A stretch of DNA of 64,000 nt from Tretioscincus oriximinensis. Its lineage: Eukaryota > Chordata > Lepidosauria > Squamata > Gymnophthalmidae. Every line of letters begins with the position of its first letter. Position 1 is the first letter of the stretch. Positions 24,815 through 35,316 of this stretch are shown piece after piece. The stretch spans positions 874,917 through 938,916 of the forward strand of contig JAJVDF010000490.1 in assembly GCA_022410635.1 (NCBI GenBank). The letters run 5' to 3'. Position numbers and translations under genes: made by a program. The notes below the pieces were generated by a model. The model was not told the origin of the DNA. It did not search any database and saw only the letters and a program-made list of their open reading frames with translations.

Positions 24815-25712
24815 CTTGTTTCGTTTTCCAAGGCCTCTGGGTTGTAACTCGGGAAAGAGCTTAGCCAGGGTAGACATCCCATTCGGGGCCTGCCATAGTC
24901 TACACTAGCATGTAGATGGTGTGGCGTCCTCCATTTTAGAGGTTTGTGTTTCTTTTATAAACTTAGCAGATATCCCAGAGGGAGGGGGGAAGAGCAGGCC
25001 TGGGCAGGGGCGTGGCTTCCTGAGTCCCTGTTTGGGAGGGGGCGTGGCTGGAGGAGCCAGCCAATGGGGCCTCAAGTAGCCGGCTGGTGAGCGGTTAAAA
25101 GGGAAGCTGACCAGGGCTAGAGGCCTTTCTGTCAGGGACTTGTGGTGTAGCAAGTTGACAGAGGGCTCCGCTTCTGATCTGCCTCAGANGGAGGNGGTGG
25201 AAGTGTATGGTAGCCTGAAAGAGCCAAAGCTGAGGCTTGGCTTGGGGCTGGAACAAGTAAAGTGACACAGGGCCTGTCTCTTTAAGTATCTGGAAACTAA
25301 TGTTGCTCTTGCTTTGGGTGTGTGCTTGAGTTAGGCTTACTTTATAAAAGCCGAAGCCTTATTATTATAATCTTCTCTCTTTTCCGTATTTGTAAATAAT
25401 AAACTTGTAATTTGTTTCATTTCAAACATCTCTTTCTTTTATTTCTGTAACAACAAAATATAAGCACGCTACTGGTGGGGGCTGTGAATAAAGCCCCAAC
25501 CGTGAGGTAAACTCTGAGGCCTTGTGTAGGCCGGAGGATAGTACTGTTGCTCCAAGCAGTCGNGGGTGCTGGCTTGGGCAACAGGGTGGATATTGTGGCA
25601 CCCCTNACTGAGGGTCATCGAATAGTAGGGCCCTCAGGTAGGGGTCGNCACAGATGGCAGGCTTCTATTCTGAGAGATAGCCCTGAATCAGGCTCAGTGA
25701 GGATAACACCCA
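24815..25712. mobile_element. 'GAGCC' repeat copy, split by a solo LTR
   Basis: The left part (to 24919) carries GCCTGCCATAGTCTACACTA and GCATGTAGATGG. The right part (from 25653) continues GATGGCAGGCTTCTATTCTG and ends AGGCTCAGTGAGGA. Removing 24920-25657 rejoins a normal copy of the family, which proves the order of insertion. Confidence 0.8.
24920..25652 (+). mobile_element. Solo LTR, 733 bp, with 5-bp target duplication
   Basis: It begins TGTGGCGTCC and ends GGGTCGNCACA, so the termini are the inverted pair TGTGGCG/CGNCACA. It is flanked on both sides by GATGG (24915-24919 and 25653-25657), an exact 5-bp target-site duplication. A TATA-like TTAAAA lies at 25095 and a polyadenylation signal AATAAA at 25398-25403. 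There is no internal coding region, so it is a recombined solo LTR. A 5-bp duplication suits Ty3/gypsy or some ERV lineages. It is unrelated in sequence to the LTR at 62260. Confidence 0.88.
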
Positions 25713-27021
25713 AGAGAGAAAACAAACCGATCACAATTAGACCCTTTTATGCATCTACCATATTAAATCTGGTTTAGTAAATCTAGACTTGCTTAATCCA
25801 GATCAGTTGTAGTGGTGTGCATGTGCATTATGCAGGTTGCGTAGCATTAGTACAGTGAGGATTCACTGCGTGCATCCACGCTCCAGTCTACATCTGGCTG
25901 TACTACTGCTTAGTCCAGAGCAGACAGCATTGGTATGAATGTAGTACAGATTACTGTGGTTTACCACAGATTGATGTGGTTTATCACTGTTCCAGTTTAG
26001 AGTGTTCTCAGAACAGATCTAACCCAGATTATCACTAGTTTTGTGAAGGTGATGTGGATGTCATGGATTACCACACAGATTGGAAAAGAAGTCCCAGCTA
26101 GAGGTTTTTGATATTCTTTATATGGTACAAATTTGGGAAGGATGCTAGCGATGAAAGAAAGCATGTTATTAAAATCTGATGTATGCATCTGCTTTGTTTT
26201 TTAGAATAAAACCTTGCCTTATTAATATTAAATATTAATACCTCTTGCGGTTTTCATGTGCCTCGTAGGGGATGATTTGAACTTTTGAGGTAGCAAATCT
26301 CCATGCAAGACGTTTACAGAATATAGAATGTTCCTGAATTTGCAGGATCCTTGAGAAATTCTTACTTGAAATCGGTCGGATCTAATAAATTGTATTTGGG
26401 GCAAAAGCAGGCTTTATAGATTTCTCCACAATCAGAGCATAACAGCTATTGAGAAAAGACAGAAGTGAAGATAATATTGCCAAGAATCAGATTGTCGTGG
26501 TAAATATTCCAAATGTGTCCTCCCTTTACCCATGTCTTGAAATTTGTTGGGACAATAAGCACTGTCTGGGCCAGGAGTGACTGTTTAGTTGCTCCTGAAT
26601 TACAGTTCTAACCATGTGGTGCCACTCCCAGGTGGCTGGCATGGAAATATGGCAGTCATTATTCAGGAGTTGCTAAAGGAACACAACCCAGCAAAGGCAA
26701 TAACTGCATTCATAAAACATAGGCTATATCCACACATACGGGCTCATATTAAATGGAGAGCAACCAATGCAGCTGCACAGGATGGCAGAATTGGGGGTGC
26801 CTGCGTCCAAAAATAAACCTGAAGAAAGGGTACTATTTGTGCAATGATGTATTCTGGCACTGTTCTACCAATGTGATGCGCTGAAGGGTAGATGCACAAC
26901 TGGCCAGACACGTTTCAACCTCTAATTCTGGTTTTTCTCTGTGGCCTTTGTGAAACAAATTCTCAAGTTTTACCTTTCTTTGATAACCATTTTGTGCCAT
27001 TTCTGGTGCAGTGGGTAAAGA
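25713..27021. other. Non-coding stretch, no gene seen
   Basis: No exon or recognisable element was found. Confidence 0.4.
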
Positions 27022-27100
27022 ATTTACTTATTTATGCATACCTATAGCCCGTCCTATTTCCAAAGGTCTCAGGACAGCCAACACTAAAAACGAAAGTACA
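27022..27100 (-). mobile_element. SINE tail fragment
   Basis: TTACTTATTTATGCATACC, then AGCCCGTCCTATTTCCAAAG and GTCTCAGGACAGCCAAC, matches the tail half of the SINE family at 4609. Confidence 0.6.
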
Positions 27101-27190
27101 AAATTGGCATATTAAAACAGCATCTGAAGGTGGGAAGGAAAAAGGCATTTCTTCAACCAAAGGTCAGATTAAAGATCTTCTAAAATAATA

Positions 27191-27270
27191 TACTGCTCAA
27201 AACAATGATGGGAATACTTTAACGTAGCAGTGTATGCTAAAGTGTTCCCTTAATTGTTTTGAGCAGTGTA
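27191..27270. mobile_element. 80-bp mariner-like mini-MITE, copy 2
   Basis: TACTGCTCAAAACAATGATG at the left and TTAATTGTTTTGAGCAGTGTA at the right mirror copy 1 (16399-16478). Length is identical; the stem has a few mismatches. Confidence 0.82.
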
Positions 27271-27879
27271 CATTAATTATATCAAGTCCTCTTCCTATGT
27301 GGTTTTCCTTGCCTGTGCACCACAAATTGACCATTTTGCATGCTTAATTTTGGATTGTTAATTTAATACTCTTCTTCTACCAGTTTCTGTCTGCCCTTTT
27401 CCCACTGCTAACGAGCTAGTTATTGACAGGGAGTGTCCCGAGTAACCACTTGCCTTTTCTTTTTAGCACATCAACAGCAGTGAAACTCTTTGCAAGCCCA
27501 TGTGATAGGGAACCTAGAAGCACCGTCTTGTTTTCCAAAAACTTCTAGCCTTTGCTTGGCTGTTACAAAAGAAAGTGAAGGCAGGAGGGAAATCTTTGCA
27601 AAATCCATAGAATTGATGCTCCGTTGCTTTTTTTTTCTCTGCTTTTCCTTCTCTGCATGTGTTTATTTATTTATTGGCTACACCCACCAGCTTGCGATCG
27701 GAAAGCCAATCTATAAATGCCTGTATGGAGGCGTGCATTTTCCCTGAGAGAGTTTTTCCAGGCAGATCCTAGGGAAGTCTCCTTTGAGATGCAGGATCCA
27801 ATGTCTGTGGCTGTAATCATCTGATCCTGCAGAGTCAATCCTGAGGCAGCTTCTAGTAAAGGGGAGGGGGAATGCATCA

Positions 27880-28383
27880 GGCTGCCAGCAGATGCTTCGT
27901 GATGCTCTCAGCAGCTACAAACGGACACACACNCGCACACTCCCAGCTATTATATGCAGCCCGTTTGCACAGCGTGCTGCTGTCACAGTCCTGAATAAGG
28001 AGTCACCTGCATCACACAAGCTCGGCTATATTCTGCCAAGGTGAAGCCTGCATGGATGCATCTCTTGTGATACCAAACAGGAAGAAAGGAGAAGACTTTT
28101 AGCTTTCGTCTGACTGTAGTGCTGCAAGAATAGTAAAGACATCTGAGGACACTTTTTAGAAATCCTGAGCTGAGGTGGCTTCAGAATCTGGCAGCTCGAA
28201 GGAGCTAGCTTTCTCCACTTTTTCTCCAGTGAAGGAAAAACTGTATTGATGGGACAAGCTATAGAGAAGGGGGTGCCTGCTAGCAGATAAGTTTTCTGTT
28301 TCCAAAATAGACAAGCTGATCTCTAAAATGGACACAAGAAGAAACTCTCCAAAAGGCAGATCTCCTGCCTTTAGTTCCTGCTC
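27880..28383 (+). promoter_or_regulatory. Candidate internal promoter / 5' UTR of a short PHACTR3 transcript
   Basis: This segment is free of recognisable transposons. It has a TATA-like CTATTATATGC around 27947 and CA-rich sequence upstream. It leads straight into an open frame from ATG 28384 (preceded by an in-frame TAG at 28372) that joins the PHACTR3 reading frame without a splice. Internal promoters giving short isoforms are known for PHACTR family genes. No transcript data are available here, so this is inference. Confidence 0.35.
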
Positions 28384-28505
28384 ATGATCTCGCCGACCAG
28401 CCAACTCTTTTGGACTCAGGGAAAAGGGGACTTTAGCAGGGCAAGAGACACCAAAAACTCAAAGCAGACGATGGTCCAAAACATCATCTTGGTTTTCTTC
28501 CGCAG
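28384..28505 (+). CDS. PHACTR3: Possible alternative first coding exon of PHACTR3 (read-through of the acceptor)
   Basis: The frame MISPTSQLFWTQGKG...MVQNIILVFFR is open from 28384 through the intron acceptor and in phase with the RPEL exon at 28506. A second ATG lies at 28471. If transcription starts just upstream, the protein would begin with about 40 new residues and keep only the C-terminal RPEL and PP1-binding part. Against it: the last 18 bases (TTGGTTTTCTTCCGCAG) form a normal polypyrimidine tract and acceptor, so in the long transcript this is intron. Initiation context of both ATGs is mediocre. Confidence 0.35.
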
Positions 28506-28561
28506 GCGACTGAGCCAAAGACCTGCTGTTGAAGAGCTAGAAAGAAGAAATATCTTGAAAC
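28506..28561 (+). CDS. PHACTR3: PHACTR3 coding exon with RPEL motif RPAVEELERRNIL
   Basis: A 56-base exon between acceptor TTCCGCAG and donor GTAAGT. It encodes (R)RLSQRPAVEELERRNILK; the first base completes an arginine codon from the upstream exon, and the last base C is completed by AA from the next exon to give Q. RPxxxEL is the RPEL motif that binds monomeric actin. PHACTR proteins have one N-terminal and three C-terminal RPEL motifs. The exon before this one, which should hold another RPEL motif, was not found in the 28 kb to the left, so a long intron is likely. Confidence 0.93.
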
Positions 28562-29859
28562 GTAAGTACATATATGATTCTTTTAAATGGCAATGCGTAA
28601 TTTAATAATCTCACAGGGGAGGCTTTATTCTTGCCATCTGAGAGAAGCAATGATATTTCCTTTTTCTAGGAAGGTCTGGCTTTTTCAGATGCTGCTGGGC
28701 TCTTAATCAAAACCGTATTTGCTCTTAAAATAGATCTTCCTTCACCAGAAGAGTGGGAAAGGACCAGAACTACTGTACATAGTAAAGTAGTAGAAAAGTC
28801 TTTGTATAGTTTGCTTTCATGGAAGTCCTGAGAAGTGTGCCATTTGCCAGAAAGTGGGCCTAATAGTTGTGCCAGTTTCTCAAGGGCATTCGGTTGGCCC
28901 GCGGCAGCTATTTATGGCCATGTTGTCGAATTCCAAGACCAGGTTCAAGGAGCATATTGATTTGTGTGGTTTTTCTAAGAAGCAGCTCTCTACATTTGGT
29001 TTAAAGTAGCCTTGTGCAGAACAGGCTGCTTGATTTGTCTGGGTTTAAATAAAGAAAAGCCATGCATATCATAAATTGCAATTAATCACTTCTCAGATTG
29101 AAGCATCTGTGCATCCATGCAGAAGAGTGAGTTTGCTGCTGAGCAAACTGGTTACAGGACATTCTGACCTTTTTTATTGCAATGGAAACCACAGATTAAA
29201 TCCACGAAAAGTATGAAAGCGTATCCTGACCTGTGGCAGTACTACTGAATTTCACCTGAAATAAAATCCAAAATTGGTTCAGAGAGTCTTGAAGTACACG
29301 ATCTGTGTGTCAAAAGGTGTTTCTTTAAAAAGACATTGTATCGAATTATGAGTTCAGATTCTTGGGGACCACAAAAATAAGCAGTCTTGTACTTTTCGTT
29401 TTCCTGGTGAAAGTTTGTAATAAGCAAAAATGGTGATTAATGCATTTAGTTTCATCTGTCAGATTTCCCCAAAGGTCAGGGCAGGAAGTTCTTTATCTTA
29501 CTGATCCCTCAGATAATGAAGGCATGCTTCAAAGGCATGTTCTCTCTCACACACACTCTCACGCTTTCTCTCTCACACACAAACAGGGTTAATTGAAACA
29601 CTCATCTTTACAAGTATCCTTTGGGAAGGCATACACACCCCTTTGGTGCAAAAGTGCTTTTTTCTCAATAAAAATGCAGAACTTACCCCTACGTAAACTG
29701 CATCCAATAGTTCCCTTTCCTGCACACTTTCTTGAAAGATTCACCTACTGAAAAAAAATGTATGCAAAAACTACCAGATTACTGGGTTTATAGACAAATG
29801 CATTTGATTGCTTTTTTGAGAGCTGCAAAGACAATTTGGGGAAAACTTTGAAACGAGCA

Positions 29860-30345
29860 CAGAATCATAGCATTGGAAGGGACTTCAAGGGTCATCAGAT
29901 CCAGCCCAAGGCAAGATCCACTAAAGCAAACCAGATAGATGTCTGTCCAGCCTCTGTTTGAAGACTCCCATTGAAAGAGAACTCGCCACCTTCTGTGGCA
30001 ACCTATTCCACTGGGTGACGGTTCTTGCTGTCAGAAAGTTTCTTCTGATTCCTGTTCTAGATCTATATCATGTCTCCTTTTGCAGATTAAACATCCCTAG
30101 ATCCTTTAATTATTCCTCATAGGACTTGGTTTCCAAACCACTCATTAACTTCATCAATATCCTTTTGAAATGACCAGAATTGAATACTCTAGGTGTATTG
30201 TAAACAAGGCAGACTAACGTGGAATATTGATTTCACATAATCTAGATTCTATGCTCCTCTTAATACACCGGGATTGTGTTTGACTTTTCGCAGCTGCTTT
30301 ACACTGTTGACTCGTATTTAACCTGTGATCTATCAAAACNCCCAA
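29860..30345 (-). mobile_element. CR1 3'-end fragment, ATTCTATG subfamily
   Basis: AGAATCATAGCATTGGAAGG and GTCTGTCCAGCCTCTGTTTG match the copy at 15137. Further text up to 30345 (TATGCTCCTCTTAATACACC, GCAGCTGCTTTACACTGTTG) belongs to the upstream ORF2 region of the same subfamily. More diverged than the 15137 copy. Confidence 0.85.
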
Positions 30346-30754
30346 CAAACATTTCATGGAAATACATTTTGCTTGAGAACTCCTTTTGGAGTCTGATCAT
30401 CAGCTTCTGTCTTGGTATAAGTCTCACCCCAAGTTGGTTATGATTTGTAGACATATCAATGGAAGGTCTCTCAATTTTTCTTTTGAAATAACAGGGGGAA
30501 AGTATCTTTTCAGGAGTAAAGGGTGGGTAAGTGTCAGGACTGTTAAACACAGGTTTACCACAAGTGAATAGTGGAATGAACACCCTCAGAATGTTTCCTT
30601 CTGCAAACAAACAAGCTAAAATAAAACCAGCAGCTAGGATGATGGGTCAGAGGATAAAATGAGTCTTTGATATTGGTAAGTGCCACAAGAAAAGCACAAA
30701 GTAGTAACCTTCAGGGTTGTTTCCATCATTCAGCTTGGTGCTTCTTGATAATTT

Positions 30755-31165
30755 GAACATAAGAGAAGCCCTGCTGAATGAGGCCAGAGCCCATCTGGTC
30801 CAGTACTCTGTCTCATGCAGTGGCCCACCAATCTGGGCAGCCTGAAGCAGAAGAAGGCAAAATCTTCACCTATTCTTGACTCCCTGCAAATGGTATTTCA
30901 GGAATCCCTCTTATTGCTCCAGGCAGTATCAAGAGGTCCATCCAAGTAGCTATATATACCCTTGGTATCCATGAACATGTTTAACCCTGTCTTAAAGCTA
31001 TCCAGGCTGCCAATTATCACCACCTCTTCTGGAATTAAATTCCACAGAACAGTGACCATCTGAGTGAAAAATATTTTTCTTTGTCTGTCTTAACTCTTCT
31101 GTCAGTTTCAAGGAATGCCCCTTGGTCCCAAGGTTGTGTGATAGAGAAAACAAACAGTGATTGGG
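30755..31165 (-). mobile_element. CR1 3'-end fragment, CTTATGTT subfamily
   Basis: GAACATAAGAGAAGCCCTGC then GCCAGAGCCCATCTGGTCCA is the reverse complement of the CR1 3' UTR. The end of ORF2 follows (CACCTCTTCTGGAATTAAA). A probable opposite-strand CR1 scrap lies near 31370-31640. Confidence 0.85.
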
Positions 31166-31739
31166 CTTTGGGTGCTGGTTTCATACATGAAGAATGAATA
31201 ATATCAGTTGGATAGCAACCAAAAGCAGACATATTGATGTCCTCATGGTGGGTAGCTTAGGATATGGGTACCAAATTAGCGGATTCCTAGTAGTAAAATA
31301 AAAGGCCCCATTGCTTTGTATACTGTCTGCTGTAGACAGGAATATATTATTTTCAACAAATTATTTACACTTTTGCCCAACATTTGAGCCAATGGGCACT
31401 CTTTGAAGATGATGGGCTGGAGAGTTATGGATAGTAAGTGGAAATAATTCTTCATCTGGCAGGCCATTTTTCAGTGACATTTCCCGGTAGATGAGTTGCC
31501 ACCAGCATTGGTTTCGTGTTAAGAAAAAGACTAGAGAAATCCAAGGAGGACAGAAGTTTGAATGGCTACTAGGATGGATGTCTAAGTGTCACTTCCAGGT
31601 TGGAGAGTCAACAGGCCAGCAAAAACCTTTGCATGGTGTCACAAATATATAACAGTTTTGTCCTTGTCTTTTGGGATTGTCAGTGCCCAGAAGCAACTGA
31701 TGCACCAACTGTCTGAGATAAGATATGGACTTTGATCTA

Positions 31740-31900
31740 GGCACTGAGTCTTATTCTTGGCTGTATCTCATCCTAGAGATTGGCCATCCAGATGCACGTC
31801 AAAAAAGGCAGGCTCTGATATTCTACACTAGCATGTGGATGATAGGCTCCTATTCAGAAATATAGCCCAGAATAAGGCTCACTATGGACAAGGCCCTAGA
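31740..31900. mobile_element. 'GAGCC' repeat family copy
   Basis: Ends GCACTGAGTCTTATTCTTGG and AGAATAAGGCTCACTATGGA are inverted. The middle has CTACACTAGCATGTGGATGA. Confidence 0.7.
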
Positions 31901-31960
31901 GAATTCTTCTTAAATTGCATTCTGTTGTCCAAGTCATTGCCTGCTTTGACTAGCAAAAAA

Positions 31961-32035
31961 TAACATAAAAAACATAACAGAAACCCTACTGGATTAGCCC
32001 ACAGCCCATCTAGTTCAGCTTGCACAGTGGCTTCT
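31961..32035 (-). mobile_element. CR1 3'-terminal scrap
   Basis: AACATAACAGAAACCCTACTGG then GCCCACAGCCCATCTAG is a diverged CR1 3' end. Confidence 0.6.
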
Positions 32036-32835
32036 CCATTCCTTAGAAGTCCCTTCCATCCTCTGAACTGTGACTCACCCTGACATTGCTTTGCTATCAC
32101 AACCGCTCACCATGATATTCAAGGACCTTCCACAAGAATCACTCTTTTGACATTACAAGATAGCCAGAAAACTGATAGATCGTTCTCTGGTTACTTCCTT
32201 TGAGCAGGCAACCCACGTCTTCACCCATATGGCTTTTCTTTTCATCTAAAGGTATTATCAGACTTACCTTAGTGATCTCTTCAATGCCATGCCTAATTTA
32301 GAAGCATTGTTGAAACAAAGGGTGTAAATTACACACTTGTGTTGAAACTGTGTATCTGTAGGCGCTGCTTCATTAAGACTGATGGGCACGCAGCCAGGCC
32401 CTTAATAATTAATGGATCTAAGGAGCCGGCAAAACCCGGCTGCTATTTCAGAGCCCATTTATTTTCCCTCCTGTAGTGTAACATTATGATATCATTAATC
32501 CCTGTCATAATGCACAATTTGGTAGCATTACTACTTCAGCAATGCCCAAGTGGTAGATTTCCCCAAGGACAAGCCAGAAGAATCAGCAGACGGCCTTGCA
32601 GAGAACAGAGCATTTCCTGGGGTTTGCTCTAGATTTCTTCATTTACAGCTTTGCTGCACTTACCTTCAGAGAATAGCATTTCTGGGAATCATTCCCATCC
32701 ACTTTGCTAGGGAGAATGCTTCCTGCTTTTCCCATACCCTTAAGAAGAAGCATTCCTGCTTTTAGTGGAGGAGCAGAAAGTGTGAAGGCCATATTTTCTG
32801 TGTTCTACCTCACTGTAGAATGTTTCCACAACACA

Positions 32836-33170
32836 GGAGGAGGAGGAGGAGGAAGAGGTAGAGGAAGAGGAAGAGGAAGAACTGGGTTCTTATACCCTGC
32901 TTTTTTCATCTTTCAAAGGGATTCAACGTGGCTTACAAGGGTATATTTGCCCAAAGGCTGACATTCTATTTTCCCCACCAGTTGTGGTGGTTCCCATATA
33001 TCTACTTGCAGTCAGTTGCAATTTCTTGCAATTCTTGCTTTCGAATAGCTGGGTTGGCTGGAGCTACAGGCTAGTGGAAGGTGCTCACCCCTCCCCACGT
33101 CCCACACAGGGCTTCGGAACCCCGTCTCCCAGGTGAGAGACCGTTTCCTTAGCGACTGAGCTATCTGTGA
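32836..33170 (-). mobile_element. tRNA-derived SINE, second family
   Basis: The left end is a GGA/GAAGAG-rich tail, then TTCTTATACCCTGC. The right end read on the - strand is tRNA-like: ATAGCTCAGTCGCTAAGGAA holds an A box and GGGGTTCCGAAGCCC a B box. The family differs from the 4609 SINE and is related to the copy at 44481. The tRNA-like part is SINE, not a functional tRNA gene. Confidence 0.75.
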
Positions 33171-34156
33171 TTGTAGACTACTTAATGATTGTAGACTACT
33201 TAAACGCAGTTCACACAAAGTACATTTAAGGCTGCAACCATTATACAAAAAAAGCAGCTCAAAAGAGGCTTAGAGGCAATAGTGTGTACTTGGCCCAGTT
33301 CTAATCTTCATTAAAAAGCCGTTGAAAAGCTGCCTTCTGGCATTTAATGTGGATTAGAAACTGATTTCTTTTTGTTGTGTCTCACTGAACCCAAAAGCTG
33401 CATCTAGACGTCATTTAATTTATTCTACTATATTTGGATATGCTTGAATAAAGCAATCCAGACACTGGTTTACCTAGAATAGCCAGGTAAAATATAATTA
33501 ACAGTTGAAGTCTGGTTGTAACCTATGATAAATTTAAGAATACTTCTGGACTGATTGGGTATATATAAAGCAATGCTCTGTGCCTATTAAATTTTTGAAT
33601 GATTCCCCAGTCCAAGTGCAAGATTGATGTTAAGAATATAGGTAGTAATTTCTTTTTTTAAAAATATCCATAGTAATATTGTACCTCCTTGAGCTGGGAT
33701 GGATGGTAATGATTGTTCCGAGGCCCTGGACTGCACAATTATTTCACAGAGGAGCATGCGAATATATGTTCTTCTAATACCTGAGAGGCCCTCTAAGCAC
33801 AAATCTATACCCGTGCATTATGATTCATGTTCCTGTTCCAGTCTAGGCTGCTTGTTCTCAAGACTGCAAAGATGTCAGGTTCTCTGGTTACAATGTGTTT
33901 GCTCACAGCTACTATCTTTCCATAAATAGCGCCATGTGGCTGTCTCTTCCAAAACGTTCAGTTGATGGCAAAAATAGAGAGCAGGATGCTAAAAATACAT
34001 CTCTCTCTCTCGCTCTTCTTCCCAAGCAGCTTCCTTAATGCTTGTTAGTCTACTGAAGGATGCAAAATTGTACCTCTCACGTAACGTAGAAAATGCCCCC
34101 CAGAGAGCAGGAATTTTATTGAGCAAGTCTGATCACACGATCTTAAAACTCTTTTT

Positions 34157-34184
34157 GGGGGGTGGGGTGGGGGGTGTCATGGGG
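34157..34184 (+). other. G-quadruplex-prone run
   Basis: Four or more G-runs of at least four (GGGGGGTGGGGTGGGGGG and a later GGGG) lie on the sense strand of the PHACTR3 intron, satisfying a simple G4 pattern. Confidence 0.6.
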
Positions 34185-35032
34185 ACAACGACGACCCCAA
34201 AACAAATTATACTAATAAAGATCTTTCCTGTAGATTCCCTGTTCCTCGCTCGTCACGGGCACACGTCTTAATTTAGCTGCAGACAGCCCTTGAAATAGAA
34301 AAACCCATTAAGTCATATCTCAAAGCTAAGGGTATATTTCACACAATGTTACAGCAGCCGTTTCTATTTTTAGCCCTAGCATGTAGGAGTTATCGCAACC
34401 TGAATACTAATAGTTTGCGGTGTACAAGAGCAAACAGGCTGAAGCTGGAAGGAGCATCCTTTTTTAAAAGAAAACAAAAAGAGGAACTCCGGCTCTCCAG
34501 CGTATTAAGGATCTATAATAAGATTGGCACAAGTGGAGCATTAGAAGGCAGAGGAATGCGTGGGAGTGGGTTGCTGGCTATTGTTATAAATTAATCAACA
34601 AAATTACGGGAGCCTGGCAGAGTAAAAGTACAAGGAACGTGTGTTCCCTGAAGCAGCTGCTATACAATGTTCCAGCTTGTAAGGGCAACACAGATGACTC
34701 AGACAGAGATGTGGCATTGCAAAGTGATCATTTAGACTTCCAAAAGTCGATCGATTTTCCTCCTGAAAGCACTCCTCATTGTCCTAATCAAGGGACGGGA
34801 TTGGCTGTTTCGTGTTTCTTGAAGCCCGCTTTGGCTGCCCCCTCGTACACAGCCTTAGCACTGGGAGCGGCACAACTCGGTGGTTTCAGAAGTGTGACGC
34901 TTCTGGCAGAATCCCAGCTGAGGTGGACTGTAAAGCGAGCAAACAGTTGTGTGGAGAAAGTGTGAATTGAAGAAAGAGACCCACAGCTGTTATTAATGAG
35001 GAAAGTCATCTCTCTTTTCATATTCTCTGCAG

Positions 35033-35094
35033 AAAGGAATGACCAAACAGAACAGGAAGAAAGAAGAGAGATCAAGCAGAGACTGACGAGAAAG
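35033..35094 (+). CDS. PHACTR3: PHACTR3 coding exon (linker between RPEL motifs)
   Basis: A 62-base exon between CTCTGCAG and GTAAGT. The first two bases complete the glutamine codon split across the preceding intron. It encodes (Q)RNDQTEQEERREIKQRLTR K, the charged helix between two RPEL motifs, and ends in phase 0. The spacing of RPEL motifs by this helix lets adjacent actin monomers bind in array. The residues match what I remember for PHACTR3 more closely than for PHACTR1, 2 or 4. Confidence 0.93.
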
Positions 35095-35212
35095 GTAAGT
35101 GACTTCCTTCCCCATCCCTTTTTTTATGTGACTTTTACAGGATCCTGAATGTAACAAATGACAACACATTGGCGCATCAGGGCAACCCACAATGTATCAA
35201 CTAAATTAAACC

Positions 35213-35316
35213 CACCTGGCATATGATGGATTCACCTGGTATACACAGGATTCACCTGGTATACACAGGATTCACTTGGCATATGCTGGATTCACCTGGC
35301 ATGTGTTGGATTCACC
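35213..35316 (+). repeat. 20-bp minisatellite, about five units
   Basis: Units of the type GGATTCACCTGGTATACACA repeat with small changes, 118 bases downstream of a PHACTR3 splice donor. Confidence 0.88.

Larger units (their letters stand above)
28562..35032 (+). other. PHACTR3: PHACTR3 intron (6.5 kb)
   Basis: Phase-1 intron: donor GTAAGT at 28562, acceptor TCTCTGCAG ending 35032. It holds two CR1 fragments, a 'GAGCC' repeat, a tRNA-derived SINE and a G-rich run, listed separately. The remaining unique-looking stretches show no exon. Confidence 0.85.
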
